Shown in pieces: positions 10,901 through 30,559 of a stretch of DNA of 64,000 nucleotides (position 1 is its first letter; the number at the start of each line of letters is the position of its first letter). This stretch comes from Symbiodinium natans. Its lineage: Eukaryota > Sar > Dinophyceae > Suessiales > Symbiodiniaceae. The notes below the pieces were generated by a model. The model saw only the letters and a program-made list of their open reading frames with translations, made no database searches and was not told where the DNA came from. The DNA lies in contig CAJNDS010002701.1 in the NCBI GenBank assembly GCA_905221605.1, forward strand, positions 608,501 to 672,500, written 5' to 3'. The position numbers and the translations under genes were made by a program.

Positions 10901-13900
10901 CCCAGTCTTTGCAGACAGGCCCAACCGAGAACCGTCCGGTGCTAACCTACGATTTTCGTCTGGACGGAGTCTGTGGCACGTCTTTGTTCATCAAATCTTG
11001 GGAACTTGAGTCGCGAGTGTTCCCTTCTCCGCGGCTTGTGATTCTGGAGGATGAACTGAAAACAAAGTTGCAGCGTTGAAAGATTGGGAAGTTCCCCTGT
11101 CTTGGGAAACACCCAAGTGATTGGACGACCCAGGCGCGGTCACCAGGCACGCAATCGAGCCTGGCCGTCTGAATCGCTGCCTGCAGAGGTGTCTCCGACG
11201 TTGGGTCAGTAGCCCTGAAGCTTTCAAAGCCCAAGTGAGCTCCGGACGCTGAGGCCGAAGAAGGCATCCTAAGGTCGCAATTGCCCTCCCCAAGCATCCT
11301 GGAGCGGAGGGGTTGCTGTGCAGCTGTTCCAAATCCAAGCATCCTAGGGTGAATTGTTCATCTTGCAGCTTTGGGAATGGCCTAGGGTCTGGTTCTTGCT
11401 CCTTGGTCTCAAAGGCGTAGAGGCAATTGCTAGACGCAGTTCAATGCACCCTGACTTCTTCGGCTTGCGCTTCGCTTCTTGGTGCTTGGCCTGTGCATGA
11501 GATTTTGGTTGCCGATCCTTCGAAGGACTGGGGGCTGAGGAGTGACTCGCAATTCGGACCCAAGCATAAATCAAGCCACCGGATCCGACAAAACAATGCG
11601 AACCGATAACCGGACCATCCCAACACCCGAATCTGGGGGCCGTGCTTGGCACAAGAAACATGCTTAACATTGACATACACTGGCTGGCCTCAAGATGGAT
11701 GAGCTTCAGTTTTCCTGGATTCTTGCTACTAGCGGGTAAGTTAGGAGTACGCGGGGTGCCCGATGAATGCCACATCCTTCTCTTGACCTGAATTGTAGTG
11801 ACGGCCGGAGGCCCCTTCATGAAGCTGCATGAAGCTTTAGGTGAAGAGATGGAGTCTCGCCAAATGCCCTGCTTCCGAATCTTCTGGTACAGTCACTGGC
11901 TGCCTTCCAGCACGGACGTTATGCTTGGGTTTGTCGCCTTGTTTCGATTGCGCTTTGAATGGCTTCGGGCTGGTTGACTAGGACGTTGTGAGCTGGGTTA
12001 CGGCGATGTGCTGCATCATGGGCACAGTACACCATTCGTAGAGGTTCACAAAGGCTGGTGTGCAAGCATGCCATAAACACACTGGACGTGTTGGGGAGGC
12101 TTCCAGTGGCGCCCACCAAGGTGTGTCTGTCGATTGAGAAAAATGCGTGCCAGCTGCAACTTTCCTGTAGCCACTGAGCCTACGGCATTACCAGCTGCAT
12201 CTCCTGTCCTGCTTCCATCCCAATCCGGCATTGCTGCAAAAATCTCCGCAGCCATCGGAATCCTAAGATACTTGAATCGAACACCCTATTCTTGATTTGT
12301 TCTCCGTCTCACACTCTAAACAAAAACTGATGTCAAGATTGTGCCGCTCCCAACAGGCCAGCTTTCTTGCCGGGTGTGGAAGAAGAACACTCAAGCTCCA
12401 GCGCGCACACGCTGGTTAAATCAATTTAGGGCCCACCCCAAAGTTCCACGAGCAGTTGCCACTACAGAGATTATAGGCTTCCTTAGAGGGAATTCGTCCA
12501 CCAATGCAACAGCCACTTGTTGGCATGAAGAGATGGCTAAGATTTGCCTTTCAGGATACTGGAGCTGGAAGTTGCTTCAATCACCAACTTGGTTTCTGTA
12601 AAGTTCCTGAACCCCAAAAACTGACAGGGAGCCTTGAGTAATCTTAAGTTACCAAATAGCTCCGGCTAGTGCACCGCACCTCGATGCAACATCCCGAGAC
12701 GTCAATTGTCATCACATCCTGCGCTGCGATGGCAGCACCAACCCCCAACACCTGAGGCCGAATTCCCTCCCACTGTTTTTGACGCATTTGGCTGCCAGGC
12801 TTCGATGTAGGTTTGGAGCAGGCTAAGAAATCCAGCAGCAAAGCCGAAGGACAACGATGGCAACGCCAAATCTGTCCAAATCTAGGCCAGTGCCACAGGC
12901 TCCTTCACACAGGCGGACAGTATGAACCCGTACTCCTAGACAGCGAACAAGTTCTTTAAGCCATCACATGCCGACATGCTTTCTACCCTTGGTTGAGGCG
13001 GCATGTTGGAGAGGTAGAGAGAAAGGGAGACGGTGTTTTAACCCCTGCAACACTTCAAACACAAATCCCTCAATCGCTTCTGCGTTCTTCCGTTCCGGCC
13101 ATCGTCCTGCAGTCTTCAGCCTGCGGCCGACGAGAAGAGAGCGGCTCCGATAAGGTTTGAACGCTTGTGATTTGGGTATCGGGTCTAGTCATGCTTTGTA
13201 TGGATCCGGGCCTGGGCACTTACTTGGCAGCTGTCTGGAGGTGTAACCAAGGTGAGACGTGGGCCCAATGTGCCGAAAGTCAAACCCAGAATCTTAATGT
13301 CAGTTGCATGTCAGCCTACACAAAAGTACCAGCACGTGGAACATAAAGGCACCACTGGATCAGCGAGTGCTCTTGAGGCTTGGGCAGAAGGAAGCCAAGT
13401 GAATCATGGGCAAGCTGAAGGACAGGGTGGAATGATCTCGGATTCGGATTTTTGTGACAAGCAGCAAATGTTGGCCTGCCTGCTTGATTGGAGCCGTGAC
13501 AACGCGCCGTCAGGAGGTGTGGGATTGGGTTTTCCGCATCATTAGCAACACTTTTCCAAGGACAAGTTGCTGGCAGCAGCAACTATTGGCGGTGTTGTTG
13601 CCATAGGCTGGGCTCTTCGGGCATGTCTTGTGTTTGTGAGTCTGGCTCCACATCGAAATCTGCCACCCTGATTGATAGCGACATGCCTGCAGGGCTGCAG
13701 CAAGGCTTCTACAGATGATGCACGTACGTTGGTAGGTAGCTTATGGCCCGACGCGTCTTCTTCACCCGAGAGTGTATTTAACAGGGGCCAAAGAAAATGA
13801 ATTCGGGAAGAGCTGCGTGCTTGAGCGTCTGACATCCAGCCGATCCTCACCTGGCTGGTCGGTCGTGGCCCCATGCACAAATCAGATAGCCCAAACTCGC

Positions 13901-15004
13901 AAAGGCTTCATGCCACGGCTAAGTGATGCTGCGACGAGCTGTGAGTAGGGCAGGATGGGCTTGCTGTAGATGAGGGGCAGGTGAAGTTTCGACGGGAGCT
14001 GCGGCAGTCATGAGAGAGTATTGTAGTCGAGCTGGCCTCTCCATCGCAAGGCATGGTGATCAGCTCAAATCCGGTGCTGAAGGCAAAGGCCACAGAATTG
14101 ACGCAACACGGCGCAGGCATTCATAATGTTCTTCATCGGTGATGCACAAGCGGCAACAGTCAGGGCACTTCAAGAAAAATTCGTTTCGTCATTGGAGCCA
14201 AACTTCTCAGAGTCCTTACACCGTCATTACGCCGCTCGTGGTGGCTGCTTTTGCGCGGGAGGTAGCGTCCAGCTAAAGCATGCCCCGACTTGGATGCTTG
14301 TCGCTGGCACATTGAGGTTCATTGTGGTGTGGTTTAGCCTTGCCACTGTGTAGCGTGCAGTCATGCGCCTGCATCTTTGGGAATCGCATCATCACATGAG
14401 GCATTTCATGCGCAGCAGCCCGGTTCTCGGCATGGCCTCCAAGCTGCAACCAGCTGAGTGTCTGATGACCCTCAAAGCTCGCTGTAACTTTGCAAGTCAA
14501 AACCATACGGACCTACGGTCCAGTAAGCATCAGTAAGCCCTGTTGGATGCATCAGCACCTTTCAAGTCTTGCCGGTCCTCCGACTCTGCGTTCTCCATAG
14601 ACGCAGTCGTGGCTGCCAGAAGACTGAAACGAAGCGGAAGTTCCTTCACCGTTCCTTTCAAAAGATTGAATGACACAACTGCAAGCTCTTCACTTGTCTC
14701 TGTGCCAGCTTCAGAGTGCGACTCTTGAGAGTGAAAAACCAATAATCTGCACATGCTGAAAGAACAACTTGATGTTGGCACCAAGTGCCGATTCTGTGCA
14801 CCGAAAACTGCTCTAAGACCGCGCCAGGCCTTACAGCTTTAACCCTTGCATCCCCTGACCAGAGTAAGAGTGATGAGGTTCTTCACGCAGTTCTTTCAAC
14901 GGCCCTGGGCTTGGCTCATGCAATATGTGCTAAGTGCCACTTCCGGAAACGCATTGTCCCATGTCGCTTGAATTCCTGTAGAGAGTACACCAGGCTTCGA
15001 GTGT

Positions 15005-15031
15005 GAGAGAGAGAGAGAGAGCGAGCGAGAG
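15005..15031 (+). repeat. (GA)n short microsatellite
   Basis: A GA dinucleotide run of about 13 units with two GAGC interruptions. Confidence 0.9.
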
Positions 15032-18000
15032 CTTCACCATCTAGCCCACAAAGCAAACGGATGCTCACACATGTGTTGTAGCCACCCAACGGTACTTACC
15101 GAAGCCATGCCAGGAAGCCGTTGCAGAGCTCAGATGCTGAACCGAGGTGTAGCTCTCTGCAAAGTCATGGGGGTGTGTTCGAGGGGCAAGAGAGGTCCTT
15201 TAAGATTTAAAGCCCTCACCTCCCTCGAGGCCATCACTGTTTCCGGCATCCCCTTCTCCTTGGTGGACCTTGGTGCTGCATGGGTCTACGGCTTCTGGGT
15301 TGCTATGGGCACCTTGGTCTTACGTGTGTTAGGATTCTCAGGAGTCCAGCTTCGGGCATTGCTTGTGTGCGAGTGCGCCACTCGAAGCCCTAGAGCCTGC
15401 ATGGGAGGACTTTAGGTTGCTTCAGGTGGGATCTCGGGACCGTGGGCGTATCAGAGCATCTGCAAGACTGTTCTTGGTTACAGCTCTTGGGGCATCTGGG
15501 GCGTTTGAGCTTCAAGGCCAATCGGCGCTCTTAGGGGCTCCATTGGCCATGTGTTTGTTTGCTTCACTTCCTGGAAGATGCTTTTGTCAGGTATGCTGCT
15601 GTTTGCCAAGACGCCTCCCAGCTCGCAAGCCAGCCAGATCTCATGTCATCGAATGCACATGCTGCGGATTGCTACGGTTTCTTGCCTTGCCACGCTTGCG
15701 GGCTTACGGTGTGATTGGTGTGAGACCCCAAGACTCCAGCGCACGTAGTCCGACACGCTCACACAGGCTGGGAAGCATCCTGTGTTACGTTGTGGCGAGA
15801 AGTGTGCTGCCAGCTGCTCGCGCCTGCGCTTGCAAGGATGGTAGCACTGTTGCCAGACTGAAGCAGTGAGGACTGTGAGGACACCCTCCTTTTGTTGCAG
15901 TCCAACAGCTTCCTATAGACTTTGGGGAGGGGGGAGCGCATTCTGCTGCCTTCTCGCTGAAGCGTTGACGTCGCAGCACGCAAAGTAGCACGAAGCAACA
16001 CCAATATTTGAGGGGCAACCTGTTCAGTTTGGCTCATGCAGCTTGAGGTTGGAGGCATTAGGCAATCCGGTAGCTCGTTGCATGCATGGCCAGAACACAC
16101 CAGTCGTGCGAAACTTTTTTGTAAACAGCCAGTCCCAAGCTCTCTTCCAACAGACGGTGCGCTCAATTCTCCATGTTTTGCGGGGAAGTGACCCCTCTTG
16201 CAGTTCTTTGTCATCCCAGGTAAAGCCAGCGTTCTTTCTCATCCGACTGTTGCTCGCGTCGACCGAATACTGGCCAGCAGTCCAATCTACTACGGGAAAC
16301 CTGGCATCATGAGTCATGAGCTTCGGGGACCTGTTTCTGGAAGTACGGCAAGGATCATTGAGCCTTTTCAGGATATACAGGTGGAGCGGGGGTTGGAGGG
16401 TTTGTTGTGGTGAACTTCCGGACAGCTGATCGAGCCTCTTTCCTGGCCCTCACAGTATCCTGGTTCCACGACATGGCAAAAAGTTTTGGTTCGTGCTCGT
16501 GTGCCAACTGGAAGCCGCAAACTCCATCATTTTACACGGCTCTTGCCGTGGTAGGCCTCCTAGATCGGAGCCCCGGCTGATTGGGGTAGAAGGGCTCCAA
16601 TATTCCAGAATGTTAGTTTTTGGAGATTGGAGACATGTTCGACGAGACGGCCCACTCCCAGACTCATGTAGCCATGATCCATGCGGGTAGGACACTCTTC
16701 CGGCTGGCATTGCTTCCTGCGTTCGTGTCTCTTGGCAGTGAACCGGTGTTCGGAGTGGGCTGCACCTTGTAGTGCAAGCGTCCCAGGTGTTTAGAAGTTA
16801 GAATGTTCTGAAATCTGCGACTGCTACAGGTGTCAACCATAGCTCAAAGCACCAAGGTTTTTGTTCGAGGCTATACTGAGATGTGCTGAGGGCCATCTGC
16901 AAACCCACAAGGTGGATGTTCGGAAGCGGGTTTTCAGGGTGCTTAGCGATATGGACCCCAGCCGAGTGAAGCCCCTAACTCCCAACCCTTACAGCATCCT
17001 TCAAATCATATGAAATCCCGTCCAAGAAGGCCTAAAAATCGCAACAGAAGGGCTAACACCCACGCTGTTCGGAGGAAAAACTATGGCCTGGCCTTGTTGA
17101 ACATCAGGTGCGTTTGCTGGCATGCTGTCATGGTCAACTTGAGACACGTGTAGAGTAGAACAACGGGCTTAGGTAAGGGTCCGCACTTTGGCTTGATCTT
17201 ACTGCAGGGTGATGTGTGTTGGTCGTTTGTTGTCGGGACTGGTGGCTGCAGGCTTTTTCACGTCCTGCACACACTTAGTGGACTGAGCACTGCATAGGTT
17301 GAGCTGCAGCTGTTTCTCGACAGGTGGATCGGTTGGATAGGGGCCGGAATGATTCCTTCCCAACCTGCCCACTTTGCCAGGTTTCCTCACTATCTCACGT
17401 GCTGCTCGCCTGCAGGATTGAAGTTTTATGCTCTGGCTTTAGATGCAGCGAAGGGGAGATGATGAAGGAAGCTCAAAGCCTCAGGCAACAGCGGGTGGCT
17501 GGAGCAGATGCTGTGGACCAGTAAGCCTTGAGAATCCTGAGCAGTACATTTCCAGCTTTGTGTGGTATCTGGATTCAAAGGTTGGGCTAAACATGTGCCC
17601 AGTCCAGAAGACCAAGGACGGCAGACCTTGAGGGGAGTGGCTTCACAAGAGAGTCTTCCGATGCCATTGTCGCTAGTGAAGCAACCGTTATTGAGTGCTG
17701 CAAAGGCAAAACCATGCAAAACCCCATCACCCTATAGCATCCTTCCGCAAGGAACGAAAACTCTGCATAAACTCCGCCGAGGCTGCCTGCTGGGTTCCTG
17801 CTTTGGCGTCCCTGCGCAGGCATACCTGGGCGCGCAGCTACTTCGCTGGCATAGGTTCGGGAAGTGCAGGGGGTCCTTGCCACGACGGCCTTGTCTGGCT
17901 TGGAGCCTGCCGTCAATACAAAACCCAATCCCTGCGGCCGACGTTTGACTGATGGGCCTGTGGGCTGCACAGGGCATGGGGGCCTTGTCTGCTTGACCCA

Positions 18001-19128
18001 AGAAACTATGGCTGAAGCAAGCTTCACGTTCAGCGGATCCTTCAGATCGGGTCTGGAAGTAGATGGAAGTCGTTGCAATTTGTCCTTCTACGGGCACATG
18101 GTATGGAGGCCCTGAGCTCTTTTTCGGTGCTCAAGCTCCCTGAGCTGTAGGCTCGGTGATATCTACCTTGGCCTCCGTGAAGCGGACACGGTCGACCCGG
18201 CGGTTCTTCTAGGAAGTGACTACCTCAGGAGTGATCCGGTGCAGTGGTACGGGGGCGTCCAGTTGCGGGCTTGAAGAGGCTATTGCAGCGTCTTGGCAGG
18301 GTTAGGTTGTTGGCCCGACGGACTTCAAAAGACCCGGATGCAACCAAGTTCTCAGACCACAGGCAGAGACAGCTTCAGAAGCGGCTTGAGGCACAGAGTT
18401 CGTGGTTAGGGGAAGGATTGATATCTAATTCCAACGCAGGAATTCTATGCTCTCTAAGCTTGTGTAAGCCTTGAAGACTGAACACCCAAACTTTCAACAT
18501 CTTTCAACCCTCACAAGCATGAAAACAATGCCCATGTCATGGCCTCCCCGCGTTTCCTCGAATGCTTTTCAGATCTCCTTGGCGTTCCTCAGGTATTGCT
18601 CCCATCCTCTTCTTGGTGATTTTGATGCCGACGATGGCTAAAGTCCTACTTGGCCACTGGGCTCAAGGATCTTGGGTGTTGGGCTTTGGGTCTTCAAGCT
18701 ATCAATTCCGAACTAGCGCCAAGGGGTACAGTTGCTGGAAAGGGTTGCGACCCGACACCCAACTTCAGGAACCCTAAGGCCAGCAACCTCTTGGGACCAG
18801 CCCGAGAACCAAGGAACAGATGAGGAGCCCAAAGAAAACGCGGAGGTCAAGAAGACGGATTGACGCATGCTAGGCTTAGCTACCGTCCGCTGCTCGCTGC
18901 AGACTGGGTTGGTTAGGTCATAGTTTGCCAAAAGAGTGCTTTGAAATGCTTTGCACTTGGGAATCCTCGGTGGGGTTGAGGTGAGGTTGACAGGCACTTT
19001 TGCTTAAATTCTTCAGCGGTGATGCTGGAAAGTTGAGTACTTCGTCCAAGCAGCAGCGGATTGTTTGGAACCCAGCTCTGCTGAGGAGCCGCAGTGGGCA
19101 CTCCTAGGGATGAGCCCATTTGAGCCTT

Positions 19129-19130
19129 CT

Positions 19131-19170
<40 letters not shown>

Positions 19171-19240
19171 GATCTCCCTATCTCACGCTCTCTCCCTCTT
19201 TCCCTCTTTCCCTCTCTCCCTCTCTCTCCCTCGCTCTCTC
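19129..19240 (+). repeat. (CT)n and CCCTCT microsatellite
   Basis: About 20 CT units (19,131-19,170) are followed by degenerate CTCTCCC and TTTCCCTC words up to about 19,240. Confidence 0.95.
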
Positions 19241-20140
19241 TGCTATCAGATGGGGTCACCAGGGCGCTCTGAGAGCTGTTTCAATGGCTCCATTTCAGGA
19301 GAAAGTGAAAACGTGCGTCGAATGCAGCGACCATTTGCAGGTCGCAGTTGGTCAGCTTCACGCTGCCGCTACCGTGCTAACACTACCCATGCAGAACTGC
19401 TCTGTCAACAAGCTTCATCATGAAGGGTGCAGGAAGTCGGTTCTGGTGCTGCTGCCGCGAAGGTCCTAAGGTTGTGGTTGCCGCACTGTCCTTTGTTCCC
19501 AAATCCGCGCGTCGCGTTTCGCAGATACTGGTCTGTGGCTCCAAAGTGGCCGCGTGCAAATGGTGGGCAGAAAGCACAGTTGTGCGGCAACTACAGACAG
19601 AATCTGTCAGACACTGACGACTCTAAAGAGGCACGGCACCACACGATTCGGCCCAGAGCCAGGGCTCTAAACTTGAAGCCGCCCCAATTCCTCAAGACCA
19701 TCCTCCGAAAACGTCCAAACCTTGCTGAAAGTCACCTTTAAACTCCAGTTCATGCCTTTGACATTGGCCCCAAACTCCAGCCATGGCCGCCGCTGTCTTC
19801 ATCGTTTCTGGTGCCAGGGCATGGAGTGCAGTAGTTCCATGAAATCACCGAATCGATCGCTATCGCACCCTATACTAAATGCGGGAACCTTGACAATATG
19901 AGGGTTCCAACTCCGCATCTGGGTTCACACCCTTCCCCGTAACTGAGCCACCTTGAACCCTTAAGCACGATTCTCAATCTGAAACCCCCTATAAACGCTT
20001 AGGCTGCCTACTAAGTTAGGCTGTCATGGGCCCGAAAGAAGCATTTGATCGAGGGATGAGGTTCTTTGTTGCTAGAATCCTTAGAGAGGTCGTTGTTGGT
20101 GGTTGCGTTTGGGTAAAGTCCTCTGGGCGCTAGGAAATGT

Positions 20141-25819
<5,679 letters not shown>

Positions 25820-26661
25820 GTGAGGTTCATTTGATGTATATCTCTTATGATGCCCCCTTCTGGTCGGGGGCGGTGCATTGAGTTGCAGGCATTGCCCCGC
25901 ATGCCAAGGGGATACTGTTGGAATTTGTACAGCCAAAAGGGGATTAGCTGAACTTGCTTTTTCCCTTAGTCTTGCTGCCGGTGCGTGTGTGCGTGTTTGG
26001 TACGACCACCACGCACCCTAAGCCCTGTCTCCGAGCCAATGCCCCCAGCTGAGTACCTTTGTGAGGGATCGCAAGGGGAAGAGTTTCTGTTCCTGTGAAG
26101 TGGGCTGTCTTGCCTAAGTGCCCAAATCCAACCCAAGCCGCCCGGCTTGGGGGGGCGGGCCCATGGAGGTTCGGGTGGCGTTTTTCCCAGCTCGGATTGA
26201 GGGGCTCGGAGCGTCGAACTCTTGCTGGATCTCCCCAATGACGCAACCGGAGGGACGAAGAGATGGCGGGAGGGAACGTTTCCGGTGGCCGGAGTGCACC
26301 CCAGGCCGTCCACTCACTCACTCACTCTCTTATGATGCGAATACGGTCCATGCTTTGTTCAGCCTGTGCAGGTTTAGGGCTTAGAGCTTGCGGTACATCA
26401 GACCTCCTTTGCAGGCTTGTATATAGGCTGACAGGGTCCAAAGGGTTTTCGGGTTGAGTGGCCTCAAGGCTCTGAACCCCTTGAAGCTGGGCACCAGATG
26501 CCAAAACGTCGCTTTCAGGTTTTACGCGTTTCGGGGTGCAACAGCAATGGACGTATACTAAGATGGTGTGTCGTCGGAAGGTCATAGGACTGGAACTTGG
26601 CTTTAGGTTTTACAGGTTCAACGGGGGCTAGGGTATTTCAGGGGCATAAGAAATTCGACAG

Positions 26662-26888
26662 TCTACTCCAACTGCGGCTTGCTTGTTCTCGATGCCGATG
26701 CCTTGACGTTGCTTGAAAAGCGCATGGCATACACAGGCAAGAGCAGTGACACCATCGACAATATGCTGTGCGGCCACGACGAAGAGTGGGAGAATCCAGA
26801 GGAGTTCTCTCATGCAGGGGTTCTTGGGGGGATGTCATATGAGTATTCGGACAGACCAGCGAAATTGAGCTTCAAACCTAAGGATTAG
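26662..26888 (+). CDS. Candidate terminal exon, unknown protein
   Basis: An open frame follows an acceptor-like TTCGACAG and ends at TAG 26,888. It reads YSNCGLLVLDADALTLLEKR and continues with an acidic stretch (CGHDEEWENPEEF) and a charged C-terminus ending KPKD. Composition looks protein-like, unlike the surrounding frames, and the codons are GC-balanced. It lies 840 bp after the last recognised exon of the GWYY repeat gene and might be its end, but no splice linkage was established. I recognise no domain. Confidence 0.35.
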
Positions 26889-27743
26889 GATGGAATACCA
26901 ACGCTCATTGCAGGTTTGGTGTTCTGTTTTTGTTGGCGTGCCCTTGGACGCATGTGTATGCCCTTCAGTGCGACCGGGTCAGCAGGGCAGGCAAAAAAGC
27001 AAAACATTAACAAGAGTGAAGGGGCAGGCTTTCGGAAGCTTCCAGCCCTTCATCACCACCCGAGCATTCAAAACCCGACTCACGCTAAATTCAGCTATTG
27101 GGAGCGGCAACTGCTCATCTTGGCATCATCTCATGCAGGAAGCGCAGAAGTCGAAGTGCTCAGTTTGCCTGTGCGTCGCACGCGATGCCCTGTCCCATGG
27201 GTGGCTGAGCTGTTCTAAGCGTAGTGTCCTTAAGGGAGACAGCGTTTCAGGGTTTGTGTCTGCACTACCAGGCTTGAAAACAGCAGTTGTTGTCAGCTTC
27301 GGGTTAAGTTAAGAGTCAAGACACGACGTGCGAGTGCAGATCTGTTGGAACTGTTCCTTCTCGCTGTGAAGGTTTGCCCCAGCCGTCCAAGCTTCAGCAT
27401 CTGTTATGAAGCCCAGAAATTCGGAGCCGGTAGTGCAAGACTGTTCATCTCATTGCAGCTCTCTTGCCCATGTCTGCATCAGAAATAGCACGGGCATCTG
27501 AACTCTGTTCACCAAAGGAACTCTCCGAACTATCCGACCCTTCGATTTGTACATTTAGGTGTGGACTCGTTCTGGTCTTGGCAACCTGGCCACTGGCCAA
27601 GACACACATCGGAACACGACAATCAGAGACCATCTGGAAAAGTAGCCGGTTTTTGACGAATAGTACATCCAAAGATATTTTTTAGACGGGTCGGGCTGGA
27701 CTCCGAGAGCGCCCACGATCTGGGAGGTCGTGGTTACGGTCAG

Positions 27744-28045
27744 AAAGTGGGAAGGTAGACATCAAAACGGATACCGTTGCGCCAGCTGTCCAGGCCGTCA
27801 CTCTTGAAGCACTGCCAGGGCTCAGCAGGGCCCTGGCAACCCCATTGACCTCCATGATTCGCCCTCATCTATGTCAGGCCTTCCTCAAAAAATTGCAAAC
27901 CTCAAGAGCAGCCGAGGTGTGGAGAGTTATTCTGCGAAGCATGCTGGATGAGATGCCAGGCGGAGATCCTGTGTCATCTTTGTACACACTAGGGACAGGG
28001 CTTAAGAAGCATGTTTTCTCGAATGAGCCGTTTAATGATCGAGTT
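27744..28045 (+). CDS. Candidate internal exon, unknown helical protein
   Basis: The frame opens after GGTCAG at 27,743 and closes at a good GT donor (GAGTT|GTAAGC) after about 100 codons. It reads KSGKVDIKTDTVAPAVQAV, then LEALPGLSRALATPL, then MIRPHLCQAFLKKL, and ends SNEPFNDRV. The sequence looks helical and amphipathic with no low complexity. The frame also stays open past the donor to 28,237, so an unspliced end is possible. A second possible exon just upstream (27,456-27,560, LPMSASEIARASELCSPKEL) follows a CATTGCAG acceptor. Function is not recognised. Confidence 0.4.
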
Positions 28046-28729
28046 GTAAGCTTCAGTTCTGAATTTGATACACCAAACATGTTTGCAGGTGCATGGCACA
28101 TTATATATCACCTTGAGACGACTTCCCGTGCACATATTGCGCGTGGATATTACGGTTTGAGCGCTGCGCGGTGCCCGCCTCGCCCCCACCTGGCGCGCAG
28201 AGAGTCGCAGAGGCTTTTGGGGCTTCGGGCAGTTTAGAGACTCAGGGCCGGTTCACACCGGCATGTAGAAGTTCCAACACTTGTCCTTAAAGTTTAAAAG
28301 GCTCCGCAGTCAACCCAGTGTAGAAGCAGGAATGATTGTAATCGAACTCGTCATCGTGCGCCGTGCGCTGCGCAGAGGAAAAGGAAGAGTGCCTCACACC
28401 CGTTTTCCCAACCTCTGACGCCTCACTGCCGGCCGAGTCGATTACACAACGATGTTTAACGATTGTCGGCTCAGTCTGACAGCAAGTCCCGCTAGTGCAT
28501 AGGAAGACCGGACATTGCAAGTTAGTAAGTAGTTGCATCAAGGCACAGGGAAGCACCCTTTTGATGTCGCAGAACTTCCCTGCTTGCCAAAATCAATTCC
28601 GAGCATGGCTATCTCCGATGCCAGGCCGAGGACGAGAAGTGCCCTGTGTGCCGCCAAGACGGCAGCGCGAACGTGGCCCCGGCCTATGCGAATCGCCGAG
28701 TTCCCTGGCAGCTTCGGGTCTTGTCTTGC

Positions 28730-28792
28730 AGATGATGATGATGATGATGATGATGGTGATGGTGATGGTGATGATGATGATGATGCTGCTGT
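28730..28792 (+). repeat. (GAT)n / GGTGAT microsatellite
   Basis: A GATGAT run is followed by GGTGAT units and then GATGAT again. The Asp, Met, His and Ile homopolymer frames are artefacts. Confidence 0.95.
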
Positions 28793-30559
28793 GAGGCAGC
28801 GCATTGGGCATTGGTAATAAACCTGCTTATGACAAAACTTGCTACAGTTGTCCCGCCAATCGCCCATGGCAGAAGTACACCAGAGAAGAAGATGTAAAAG
28901 CCGAGCACAAGCCATGAATGCTTGCCCGGGTATGCATGTTTTTGTGAGATGCTGCAGGATCTTACGATACTTTTGAGGATATGAGTGATCTGAAAGCCTT
29001 GCAGCTTCGCTGTTGCTTGATATTTACATATGTGGGTCTGGTTGGTGCACATGTTCAGTCGAGTCTATTTGCTAGGTGCCACCACAAGGTGCAGCTGTAT
29101 GTTCTTTATGCGTGACTCGATGAGACGGTAAGTCAAGCTGAGGCCATACTGAACCTCATGATGCTCTGCCCCAACAAGTGTGGCCAGTCGTTCAGCTTGC
29201 GCGAAAAGGACGGCTTGGGTTCTGGTAGTCCACAGGACTTTGGGCGAGTGGGTTTTGGGGTGGCACCCTGCTGGATTCTCCGAGGCCACTTCTGTAGCAG
29301 GATGTAGGCACTCACTGCACAAGATGGTTCTTAAAGCTTGCAACGGCAAATGCCCCAAGGTCGTCGTTCTGCTTCAAGCCAACCCCGGGCCTCAAGTAGG
29401 TCCACACCATCTAGTTCAAGAGGTGCTGTAATCCCCAACTGCTGCATGGAAAAGCCGGTCATATCGGAGCAAGTCCTTTGGCTAAGAAACTCCAAGCAGA
29501 CCAACTCTCGACAATGCGGCCAAATTTGGCCACCAGGACAGCCACCTCAGCGAATGTGCGCCACGAACTGCTCAGCAGCATGCGCCGGTGATTTGCGAGT
29601 AGCTGGGCTACGACGGCTCCAAGCTTTGGTTTCGGGTCCTAGCTTTACAGTCCATTGGCCCTGAGGAGTCGGGTTATCGGGTTGACAGTTCCTTTGGAAG
29701 TCGGTGTGACGTGTTTGCTCCCAATGGTTGACCCCCCCGGAACTTGGAAAACTTAAGTTGCTGGTTCCCAGAGCCGTTGATACAAAACTCCTTCGCCACG
29801 CCCTGACGACAAATCTTCCTGCTCACGGGCTGGGATGCTGCTCATTACAACCCCCCCCCCCCCCCTCATGAACACGGGCTCCGCTGACGCCGCAGATGCG
29901 AGCTCGAGCTTCGAGCCTTGCCCTGTAAGAAAATTCACGTGCCGCGCCTTTGAAAAAGATTGCGGGGCATCGCTGCGCCTTTTAAGCTTAGAAAAAAACT
30001 CCTTCCAATTGAGATCAGGACTGTGTAAACAGGGACAAAAACAGCTTCGACTGTTTTTATTGGGGGGGGGGCCACACACTGAAGCAGATACAACACTACA
30101 CACTGCATCCCTTTCAGCCCGGACACCCCTCCTCAAGTGGTTCCCCCTCCCCCGTCAGACCCGTAAATCAAACGTGGCTGGCGTGGGGGCTGTTAAAGGC
30201 AGGTCAGCATGACATGAAACGATGCTGGTCCAAGCCGGGGCTTGCAGCAACGCTGTAGGCTCTGCGGAGACATGGTGCCTGCAGACGGCCTGGCGCGTCA
30301 CATGGAATCAAACCCTGGCAAGCACATGGCGGCAGCTTGGCTGCAGGAACATGTAAGTTGAGAGCCCGCTTGTCAGAGCCTCACCCATCTTGGCCTATTG
30401 AACACAAAGGGGCTAAAGGTCCGGCAGGCCCTTTTACGCCCAAGAGCCAAGATTCCCTTGAATCCTCAAGTCTGCACACACTGTCTGCACTTGCACTCCT
30501 AAGCCCCGAAGCGCGTTAAATGTGGTTCTGCAGCATGATTTGACAGATGTTACCTGTGG

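Larger units (their letters stand above)
7961..20140. other. 12-kb region without a recognised gene
   Basis: Only short overlapping open frames of 60-170 codons are present, none with a motif I recognise. The longest are at 8000-8452 (minus, 150 codons), 11344-11820 (minus) and 15363-15869 (plus). Composition is mixed GC with many CAG-type acceptor-like sites, so this could be intronic sequence of a large gene. Two microsatellites (15,005 and 19,129) are listed separately. No tRNA, rRNA or spliced-leader gene was seen. Confidence 0.5.
25820..30559. other. Mostly non-coding, with scattered exon candidates
   Basis: Apart from the two candidate exons listed at 26,662 and 27,744 and the GAT microsatellite at 28,730, I see only short overlapping frames. 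Homopolymer runs occur at 29,850-29,867 (C) and 30,061-30,070 (G). This is probably intronic or intergenic DNA. Confidence 0.45.
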